From Hippopus hippopus (taxonomy: Eukaryota; Mollusca; Bivalvia; Cardiida; Cardiidae), in contig OX328109.1 of NCBI GenBank assembly GCA_946811185.2, positions 4,650,001-4,714,000 of the forward strand: a DNA stretch of 64,000 nucleotides, written 5' to 3'. Numbering within the stretch: position 1 is the stretch's first letter; every line of letters begins with the position of its first letter. Made by a program: the position numbers and the translations under genes. The notes beneath the pieces were generated by a model. That model searched no databases. It was not told the DNA's origin and saw nothing but the letters and a program-made list of their open reading frames with translations. Shown here one piece after another: positions 23,001-35,000 of this stretch.

Positions 23001-26000
23001 CATACCATTTAAGTCTTCATCACTGGATTCATCGTTACCAAATACTTTCTTCTTTCCCAGGGTTGATGTATCTTGGTCTTTAGACTTTTTTAACTTAAAT
23101 TTTACACCTTTTGCTAGAGATTCTGCTCTTTCTTCTTCTTTTCTTTTCTCTTCTAACTCTCTTTCCTTTTTCTCTCTTTCCATTTCCTATGTAAAGATCA
23201 GAAATTCATTCAACCCCTTTTCAAAACAAGAGCATGGTATTCCAGTGCCGTCGCTTGGCTGTAGTTGCTTGATTTTTAATGAAAATTCTAAGTTGAAAAA
23301 GGGGCATAACTGTGTCAAAAGTACTTTGATGGTTACCTGCCCTTGTTGTATGGGTTCCCCTTTTGTAATTAACAACTAGTTCAAGTTTGAAGTAAATTTC
23401 TTCAGTAAAACCACAGATATTACAAAATTTTAATTTTTGCATTACGACACCACGGCTACAGCAATACCTCGACATTTTCTTTGAAAAGACAGCCAATCTA
23501 AATATGGTCATGGAGGTGAAAGGGACAGTTTAAATTACTTTTGGCCCAGTTTCAACATCCCAACATACCTAAAAAAAGAAAATACTTTAACTCTGTCCCT
23601 ATGTGACTGAGCTTCCAGGCTCTGTAAGATAATACTTTATAGCTCCAGAGATATGGAGTGATTTTGATTTCAAAATTGGAAATGTTAATTATTCTCCACA
23701 AAACCCTATGTTATGGGTACTCAGTAGAATCGTCTCATAGGGTTTGGAAGAGAAATAATGGATTTAGAATACCATCACTCCCTCTTATCTGGAGCTCTGA
23801 CACTTCGTATTTCCATTGGAGGAACTCTTCAGGTTAAAGTTGCATTTAGACTTACTACAGGGCCTAAATATAAACCAAAATCAAAGGCATCATAATTACG
23901 TTGTACAATCAAATACAGCTATATATGCTAATGGAGGCACATTTCATTGCAACGAAGTGTCTTGTAAGTATATTTAGGCTTTCGTTTCTTATTTGTTATT
24001 CTATTCAAGGGTCAGCCAATGTTTTGCCAATGTTACAGGCTTCGTGTATGTCCTGATAGTATCACACTTCCTCCCAATGCTTGTACAAAAGAGATAAATC
24101 TATCAGATTGGCAACTGTGAAAAAGGGGCTTAATGCATCTGCACAGGCTGACATGGGTCGAACCTTTTTGCCTTATGTTATTGTTCTGTATGTCCAAGGA
24201 CAATTCCACCTCCAGATTTAGTCAGTTTTTAGACGAAATTCATTTTATGGATCCATAGTTATGTGATGACATTTTTGGTAGAATGCATCACAGAAATGCA
24301 TTAAGCTCCCTTTTCACAGGGCATGGCTCACATGTATTGGTAAAGAGAGAATATAAATCATAAGTTCTTTGAATCATTGCTTCAAAACCTTACCTGTATG
24401 AACAAATGTTTCTTAAAATTGTAATAGCTAAAGTGCATGTGCCATGGCTCTAAAAACTGGAAGCGTGGATCGTTTTTGCTCTTCACCACGATTTCAAATT
24501 CCTCTCCATTTTTCGCTACATACATGGCCATCCTGTCAACAATGGGCTGTACGTCCGGGGGTGGGGGAACTATCTCCTGCTGCTGAGATTCACTGAAAGT
24601 GTAGGTAAAATCATGTCTCAAAGCAAGTGACATTAAACAGACTTTGTCTCCCCATATATGACTATACGGAGCTCCAGATTGATGGAATGATTTTGATTTT
24701 GAAATTAAAAATATTAATTATTCTGCACCAAACCCTACATTATGGGTACTCATTAGAATTGTTTCAAGGAGACGATTCTAATGAGTACTCATAACATAGG
24801 GCTTGAAGTAGAAATAATTGATTTAGAATACCATCACTCCCCCTAATCTGGAGTTCTGACTATAACAGAGGTTAGGCATGATGGTGCCATGAAACCACGA
24901 AATGAACTAAAGACTACTGAAGACACTTAAAGAGTCAATACTAAATATCACAAAAACTTGTTAGCTTTTGCCTCAAAAGCAAGGACAACACATTAAGTTA
25001 TTTTTAAAGACAGACAACCAGTATGTTATTGAATGTTTTTTTTTCCTTTCAAAGACAAATCACATTAATTGGGCCACATTCATAAAAAACCTTTAAATGA
25101 CATTGTGACAAAAGGATGAACAGATGGTGACCTGCATTTTCGCCTTTTCCCACAATTTGTTTTGCCCTTTCAAAGACTGATACCATCATTTTGGCAACAT
25201 CAGAAATTTTGTTGTCTGGTGTTTTATGTCGCTTTCAACATATCACAGTCATATCACCATGGCAGCTCACATATTCATGTATTTTCTGGGTTTCACCAGT
25301 ACTAGGCATAGGCTCTGAAGTGTTTTGCCCAAGGACACTCTCACGAAAAACCCAACAGATACAGTGGGGCTCGAACTCAAGGGCCTCCAGGTCATGAGTC
25401 CTACACTTTTCCACTGATTCACCCAGGACCCCGTGTAAAAGAAAAGGAAAAGGGATGTATGTGCCTACCTGACATCCTCCTCCTGTTTGATAGATGACTC
25501 ATCTGGTTCCATTTTCGGCAAGGTGACTGGTTCCAGGCCTGGTGGAGGGGGCATTGACGGGCCATAGGTCTGAGACATACAGTCTGTCAAGCTGTCAGAT
25601 TGACCAGGCTCTTTTTTCACCTCTCTCAACTCTCTGGCTCTAGAATAATGATTATACAAAGACTGTTTCTACCCATACTCCCTAGTCAGTAAGTGCACAT
25701 GCAATATCTCACCACTAATACATCATTATATTACAAACTACAACAAGGATGCACACTTGAACCACGGGCAAACAGGTTTACAGGTTTGAAAACATTGTTA
25801 GAAAAGAAACAAATAAGCCATGCTCTGGGAAAAGGGGTTTACTGCATTTCCATTATCCATTATACCAAGCTAGTCATCACATAATTATGGATCCATAAAA
25901 TCGATTTGTATAACAACCGACTGAATCATGAGGTACACTGGTCCTTTGATAGGCAGGTAATTTACCAATAGTAAAAAGTTTTGACCCTGGTCAGTTTGTA

Positions 26001-29000
26001 GGAACTGTGCAGGCTGACCTATGTAGATCCTTTTTTTTTTCCTTCTTCTTCTTCTTCTTCTTCTTCTTCTTCTTCTTCAGATGCAATAAACCCCATTTCC
26101 ACAGAGCATGGTTCAATTCTTTGTTACGAGTAATCGGCTTACCCTTGGACACTCCCATGGGACTCGAGTTCTAAAAGAGGTTGGACAAAGACTTCCTATT
26201 TTAAATCTCGAGCCTTTTGGAAGACATTGATTCAAGAGTAGGCTATATGTTCCAGGCAGTCTGATTTAGATCTACACTATCAGCATAATTACTACAAGTC
26301 TTGCAGATAATTCAAGATCTAATACCATGTCTATCTTTGCACACTACTTTTACACGTAGGACACAGATTGAAAGGAAAGAAAAACAGAACTTATCAACAG
26401 AATGTAAATCATTCTTGGGAAAAAGAGGCAGCTGCCTGTTACAAACATTCACTGGATTTACAGAGACAGTGATGGTTGTAAGGTATTAAATTAAGTACAA
26501 TAGTCTTACTTCTTCTTGTTTTCCACTTCCTGGTTGACTTTAGAGAAAGATTGTAACAGCTGACCATAAGGTGTTTCATGTATAGACACTTTTGGCATTG
26601 GCACTGACACTGGCTTGTACACCTGTTGATTATCGAAATGACTGATAGAATAAATTCTATTTTGCACAGCTGTAAGCCTTCAGGGATTTTCCTACCTTCT
26701 TTTGAAGAGGGTCCGGACCCTTTAAAATGGGAACAAGAGCACGCAGGTGCCAAAGCTGGCCTCTACTTGCTTTTCAGTGAAAATCCTAAGTCGAAAAACT
26801 GGTATGAAAATTTTAAAGAAATATTTTGATGGTCATCTGCCCGTGTTGTTTCAGTTCACCTTTTGGTAATTGATAACTAGTCAAAGTTGGAATAAATATA
26901 TTCATTAATGACAGAGATATCATGCATAATGATGCTGACGAAGCAGAGGATGACAAGGCTACGACAATAACTGGAATTTTTCTTCAAAAACAGCCAGGCT
27001 AAAAATGTATGTGTAAATCTATAAAACTGGGAAATTTCAGGTAGTACACATTGCACATTTAACAATAAGGGGTAGAGGTTTTGTAAAGATAAGAGAGACG
27101 TAACACTTCAAGCCCATTTAACTTTTAACCCTTTACTGCACGACAAAATTTTAGAACTATCCGAATTGAAAGCATTTGCAGATGACAGTTTCAGTGTGGC
27201 TCATACGAAATGATTTTTCTTTGATATGGTAGAAAACATTGTGGGAAAAGGAGAAAATGCTGGTAACCAGCATTTTCTCCATTTCTCACAATGTTTTCAA
27301 AAGCCTTCTCTTTCAGTGGCGTTCAGAGTCGTCATTGTGTGGTAAAGGGTTAACCTTGTTCTGAAATTCATATTTTTGTCAGCTACTAACACCTGGACCA
27401 TATTTACAGTAACAGATTATGATTTACACAACACTTTCTATATCTTTTAAAGTCATGATTTAAATTAAAATATATTTTAACACCCACATTATTTACTTTT
27501 GGCTGCTTTTAAGTTTTTAAGTAACAATGTATAATCAAAACACTTGTCTCTCAAAGTAGCATATCGCTTAATTCAGGAATTCTTCAAGACAGACTCATCT
27601 GCAATTGACCCTACCTCTGGTGTGGGAGAAGCTCTGTTGGACGTCAGTAACATAGGATGTAGATAACCATGTTGTTCATCTTCTGTTTCTCCACCTGTTA
27701 AAGTAAACATTGTCTATCCCGAAAGGTGAACTTGCTGTCAAAAGTAAACATTTCAGGGATCAAACTGCAGACAATTTTAATTCATACCATTATCATGAGT
27801 CTGATGTGTTACAGTGGAATCTGTTAAAGATTAAGTTGCTGGCAGAATATGTTTTGTAAAACTAGAATAAAAGTTGCCAATTTTTCTGCCAGCAATTGGA
27901 CCTTTTGACAGACTGTACTGTAACACTTTGTAAGACCCATAATTATATCCATACTTTTATATGGTATGAATTAAATTTGTTTGCATTTTGACTCCCCAAC
28001 TGTTTACTCTTGGCTGCTATTGAGCTTATAAAGCCCTAAAAATAGCTTAGATGCAAGTTCATTTGGTAGATGATAAAGATGAGGATCAGACAGCTTTTTG
28101 TTGACAGTGCATAACCAGGATCAGACTGCACAGAGCATGCAGTCTGATCTTAGTTCTTCACTATCCATTATTTTTTAAAATATTTCAGATAGCTCCCTTG
28201 AAGTTGCCATGTTTTGGTCTGTTTTCTTAAAATGGAGAAAATCCATTTACTGTATATGTTTTATCTTCTGCGGGTATTCTATTTCTGCTATGTCTGTGAA
28301 CCAACTTTTTTCTCAGGGTTTTGGAAAGGATATAGAGCATTGTCGGCATAGGAGAAAATGCTGGTTATCAGCATTTCTCCTTTTCCCACAAGATTTTCAA
28401 AACCCTTTTCACTTAGGCTTGTCATAACTCTGGATTTCTTGGTAAAGGCTTAACTCTTTACCAAATGACAAAATTTTAGACCTGTCCAAATTGAAACCAC
28501 TTGCAGACGACAAAATAAATGTGACTGAAAAATTGAAATTAATTTTTGGGAAGTGTAGAAAACATTGTGGGAAAAGGAGAAAATGCTGGTTACCAGCATT
28601 TTCTCCTTTTCCCACGATGTTTTCAATAGGCTTCTCTCTCAGGGTCGTTAAAAGTAGGGATTGTGTGGTAAAGAGTTAACTGTTAAGATTCAACTTCCAT
28701 GGGATGAACTGGGGCGCAGTTTTCTGCAAATTCCCCCATTTCTTTGAATTTGTAAACACCCCCCTTTTTTTGTAGTAGGCACATGTTTTTAACACACAAT
28801 CCTGCATTTTAACTATCCTGAGTAAGAAGCCTTTTGAAAACATTGTAGAAATAGGAGGAAATGCTGCTAACCAGCATTTTCTCCTGTTCACACAATGCTT
28901 TTCTCCATAAGTCAAAGACACATTTCATCATTTGAGCCATATTTAAATTGATGTAGACCCCGCAAATGCTTTGACTTTGGACTAGTCTACATTTCATGTG

Positions 29001-32000
29001 CAACAAAGATAAAACTTACTGTCATTATGCTCATCATTTTCCTTTTCCTGAGATTTTGGAATGTATTTTTTGGATTTGATCATTTTGACAAGGTGTTTGT
29101 AGTAGGGGTGTAGCTCGTTTTCGAAGTGCATGAACAGAAACTGCTGGTTCTTGGACTGTTTTGTCTTCACCATAATCTCCATCTGTGCACCATGTTCCGC
29201 TATGAACTTGGCCGTCTTCTCAATGATGGCGTTTTCTTTCACTGTGGCTGGCTGTAATGACAAGTGAAATTTTTACATGTTAACTCTTCAGTATACAGCA
29301 AATTCTTAGTCTGGTTCATGAAAAGGTGGAAAACATAGTGGGAAAAGGAGAAAATGCTGCTATGCGGGATCAGAAAAAAATCAGCACGAATCCTGCAGTC
29401 GCATATCCTAGAATAGATATTGTTATTGTAACAATTTTAGTACACCAATAAAATTTTTTTGTCCATGAATTAACCTCTTACAACACATTCTCATCTTTTA
29501 ATAACCCCAAAGGAGAAGTCGTTCGAAAACATTGTGGGAAAAGGAGAAAATGCTGGTTACCAGCATTTTCTCCTTTTCCTACAATGTTCTCAAAAGCTTT
29601 CTTTCTCAGGGTGGTTAAAACTCAGAATTGTGTGGAAATGGTTTAATGATAATTAATTGTCGACAAAATCAGAATTACTCACAATCTGAACATCTGGTGG
29701 AACTTGTAATTCTTCTGGAGGCACAAAGGGTTTTTCATCCTCACTAATGGGCGCTTCTGCTTTGAAAATAAAGTAAAAACAGACAATACAGATAAGAACC
29801 AATTTCTACATTACACTGTATCATCTCTTGAAATCTAGTCAAAGAATCTTTGTATGGGATTAAGCCATTATATTATGATAATAGGTCCAAAAGATTTATA
29901 ATTTCAAAACTGCTTAACGAAGTGGACAATGTAGATCAGAGATCAGACCGCATGTTTTGTGCAGTCTAATTTTGTTCTACACTGGCTCAAAAGGCAGCTA
30001 CAGTTGTGAAAGGCACTTTAAAGGTTAAAAAGAGATATAAACAGAGCATTTTCAAATACCATGATGATAATCAATACCTTTTATTCAAGATACCAGTAGT
30101 ATACGGTAGAGCAGAATTTGATTTTTTTTGTCACTAAACCTTTACTACACAATCACAAGTTTTAACCACCTAAAGAAGAGAGCTTTTGAAAACAGTGTGG
30201 GAAAATGAGAAAATGCTGGTTACCAACATTTTCTCCTTTTCCCACAATGTTTTCTACAATGTCAAAGATAGAAGTCATCATTTGACCTATATTTAGTTTA
30301 TTGTCTGCAAACACTTCCAATTTTGGTCGAGTCCAAAATTTTGTTGTTTGGTAAAGAGTTTATAATACCTGCAAGACAGCAATGCAGGAGAGGGCAGGGC
30401 TTTTATTTCCTTTGAAAACAGCCAAGGTCAATAAGACCAAGGCAATGATATAAAATACTCAGACTATACCTGCTTGTTGGTAGTATTCTTGTTGTCCATG
30501 ATAATCATAACTAAATCCAACAGCTTTGTAACCCTCTGACAATGATTCATAATACCTTTTCCATTCTTCCTCTGAAAATACATGATAGAAAAGCTATGGA
30601 TACAAACTGTAAAACTTACCTTGTGGCCACCTCGAGTAAGCAAGCAACCTACATGTATATTAATTGAAGCAAACATACAAGCTATTCTCTGGCAAAGGAG
30701 TTTAATGCATCTCCATGAAGTCCATAAAATCCATTTTGTCTGACAACCGACTGAATCATGAGGTAGCTGCAGAAAAATGGCCAATAGCTAACCGTTCCGG
30801 CCCAGTCAACCTATGCATACTGCGTCCACACTTTTTGCATATGCTTTCTCAAAGCATGACTCATAATGGATTGGATTGTATTGGAGTTTAACGCCATTTT
30901 AACAGCTTAGGTCATATCATGGCAGTAAGTGACACACCCATGTATTTCCTGGCTGTCTCACAACAGTACTAACAACTTTCTTATCAAAAGCCACTGACTA
31001 CTTTTCTCGTATGCATCAGAGGTGAGAGGCGAAAAATCACCGGAAAGAAAGTTTGCCGCAAACAGGTATCGAACCCGCAACATCGAGGTCACAAGTTAGA
31101 TACATTAACCACAGAACTACCCGGCCAGGCCAGCATGACTCATAAATAAAATGTGAATCAACACAAACAATGTAAACAAGAGGGCCATGATGGCCCTGTA
31201 TCGCTCCACTGGCTATTAAGTAAAAACACTACAAGCCAAACATTACAATATTCAGCAAATTGATTTCAAACACGAGGACATGCAAACATTTTTCCATCTA
31301 ATCCTACGAGAAAGTTGTGATCCATGGGCAAAGCCAATTTTGATCGCAAAGCTATAATTATTTGAATCCTGGTGGAGGTCCACAATATAAAGCTCCATAC
31401 CAAATAATTCAGTTCTTGAATGTTATAAACAAGAAGATTTTCAAATTTTTCTCAATGAAACGCCCTGTAAAACATGAAACCCATGAGACAGGGCTAAATC
31501 TAATAGCCTTAGTCTTTATAATGGTTAGTAACATGATGACTTAAGATAGTTTTCATTACAAAAGCCCATGTAAAACTGGTGACCTTGTGTTCCGTGGTGT
31601 GGGGACAAACTTGGGTCAAGGACTATAATTTGGGCCCTCCTTGTAGAGGCCCACTAGATAAAGCTACATGCAAAATTTGGTAGACCCCATGGCTATTATT
31701 TGAAGGAACTTGGTAGAGGCCCACTAGATACAGCTACATGCCAAATTTGGTAGCCCTAGGCCTTACAGTTTCAGAGAAGAAGATTTTTGAAAATTTTCTA
31801 TATTTTTCAGTTTTGTTGCCATGGCAACCAGAGTTTTTGAAGGAATAAAATTCTGTCATGGGATTCTGAAGAAGACCATGGCAGGATCATTTCTTTGAAG
31901 TTTCATCAAAATTGGATAAGTAGTTTCAGAGATGTTTGAAATAAAAGTTAATGCACGCACGGACAGATGGACGGACGGACCTTCAGTGCCAGTAAAAAAC

Positions 32001-35000
32001 AAGTATATACATCAATCTCAGTTTGAAATATATCTTTTTAACCTATTACCAGACAATCCCTACTTTTGATGACCCTGAGAAAGAAGGCTTTAGAAAAGCA
32101 TTTTCTCCTTTTCTTACAATGTTTTCTACTGTTCACAAAACAAATTTCATATTTTCAATCACTTTTATTTTGTCGTCTGCAAGTGCTTTCGATTTAGACA
32201 AGCCTAAAATATTATCGTTTGGTAATGAGTTACATGTGTGCTAACAACTGTCATAATAAATCACTAAGATTTTTTTTCAAACTTATTTTATTAATACTTT
32301 TTCTAAGCTAGTCATCATCAAACAGTAGACATGGTGTATTAATATGAACACTTCATAGTTTGTAAACACAGTCAGATATGTGGAGGATAATTTTTTGTTT
32401 TGGTGTATGATTGAAAATTCTTTTATTGAGTTGAAACAAATGCTAAAAGCTCCCCTTGAGCACGTTGTGCTCAAATGAGCTAAAAAGTTAACATACGGAT
32501 GGACGCACAACGGACAACGGGCCATAACATAAGCCTGCTGGCCTTCGGCCAGTGGAGCTAAAAAACTTGTCTAGCACCAATCGTGTATCACTGCAGCTTG
32601 ATAATCAAGGGAGGTAAATAGTAACGAACTTTATCTTTCATAAAAAGAGTTATTTCCCTTGATTAATGTTTAAATTGAAGTGACAATATTTTGAAGCCCA
32701 TGTTAAACTTGCGATCCCTGGAATGAATGCAATTTTGACCCCAGACCTACAATATGAAACTAGAATGTATGGTTATAAACAAAAAGATTTTTTAATCTTG
32801 CCCAATAAAAAGTCATGTAAAACAAGTTTGCTGAATAAAAGGCCCTGTAAAATATGTGATCCATGACACAGGTTTATCAAGTTTTCACTATAAAAGCCAA
32901 TGTAAAACTTGTGACCCCTGGTGTGGAGTCAAACTTGACCCCCAAAGTTAAAATTTGGGCCCTCTTGGTAGAGGCCCATTATATAAAGTTACATGCAAAA
33001 TTTGGTAGCCCTAGGCCTAAATATGGCTATGTACAAGTAGATTATTAAAGTTTCCTTATATAAGACCATGTAGAACTTGTGACCCCCTGGGGTGGGGCTA
33101 CATTTGACCCCCTGGGCTATAATTTGGGCACCCTTGATAGAGACCCCCTAGATAAAGCTAAATGCAAAATTTGATAGCCCTAGCCCTTATAGCTAAATGC
33201 GAAAGATTTTCCTATATAAGCCCGCCCATGTAAAACATGTTACCCCCCGGAGCGAAGTCAAATTTGACCCTCGGCTATAATTTGGACACCCTTGGTACAG
33301 GTCCACTAGATAAAGCTACATGCCAAATTTGGTCGCCCTAGGCCCCATGGCTAGGTCAAAGAAGAATTTTAAAGTTCTCCCTATATAAGCCCATGTAAAA
33401 CTTGTTACCCCCGGGCAGGGCCTAATTTGACCCCAGGGCTATAATTTGAACAATCTTGACAGAGGTCCACTAGATAAAGCTACATGCCAAATTTGGTAGC
33501 TCTAGGCCCTATGGCTAGGTAGAAGAGGAATTTTAAAGTTCTCCCTAAATAAGCCCATGTATAACTTGTAACCCCCGGGGCGGGGCCAATTTTGACCCCA
33601 GGGCTGTAAATTGAAGAAACTTGGTAGAGGTCCACTAGATAAAGCTACATGCCAAATTTGGTAGCCCTTGGCCTTACGGTTTCAGACAAGAAGATTTTCA
33701 AAGATTTTCAAAATTGTTCAGTTTTGTTGCCATGGAAACCAGAGTTTTTGAAGGAATTAAATTCTTTCAAGAAATTCTGAAGAGGACCATGGCAGGATCA
33801 TTTCTGTGAAGTTTCATCAAAATTGGATGGGTAGTTTCAGAGAAGAAGACGTTTTAAAAAAAAAGTTAACGCACAGACGGACGGACGGACGCACGCACGC
33901 ACGACGGACAACAGGCCATGACATAAGCCCGCTGGCCTTCGGCCAGTGGAGCTAAAAACAAGACAGTTACCTTCATACATGGCTTTCTCTGCTACATCTG
34001 TATGGAGTTCTAGGTACCGTTCTTCATCACAAAGTTGCTCTATGTGCTTCTCATCATCACTTAACTCACATCGAGTTTTCACAAGGTCAGCATCATACGC
34101 ACTGAGGTCATACAAGTGCCCTCGCCCATCATACCTGCAGCCAATGGAAACTCAATAAGCTTACAAACATACATTGCCATCACTTATAGATATGGAAAAG
34201 TACATCTGCTCTCTTTATAACTCATTCTACGAAACATTTTGTCTAAACAGGTGAAAGTTATTAAAATTTGAAGTCTACGGATAGTATATATTTGACAAAC
34301 TTGAACAAGCAAGGTCTCAACTTGTTGATTAGAAGTACTTTCTCCATGCCTGTAAGTACATCATCATGTTTTCATGTCATATGTAATGTTTCTATACATG
34401 AAACACATCATGTTCAAATTCTGTAGTAAAGTAAAGCAGTGATTACACTATCATCCTTTAAGTTAACAGATGTTTAATCTTTACTAAACAACAAATTTTG
34501 GACTGGTCCACTTTATAAACACCCCTCGACAAACACTTTGACAAAAGTACAAATGAGCTGAAGTACTCTGGTAGGGTGAAAAAAACATTGTTGGTAAAGG
34601 AGAAAATGCTGGTTACCAGCATTTTCTTCTTTTTCAACAATGTTTTTGAAGCCAGTCCTTCCTAGAGTTGTTAAAAAAGGGAGTTGTTTGATATACTGTT
34701 TAACATTAAACAGTGCTGGAAAAACATCTATACAAAACATATTATGTGTATAAATTCATTTCAGCTTGATGTAACTCTAGTTATTCGAAGAATAATGAAT
34801 ATAGCAACATATCTTATACTCTAATCTTTTACCAGTTTCTTCTAAATTTACCTAAAATGCAATGATTTTGACAATTACTAATATTTGTAAAATATAACCT
34901 AGCCAAGATGATTAAAATGATAGGTCTCTGCCATGAAAAAAAAAAAAAAAAATGCAAGAACAGAAGACAGTGTAAATCCAAGATGAGACTGCACTTACTG

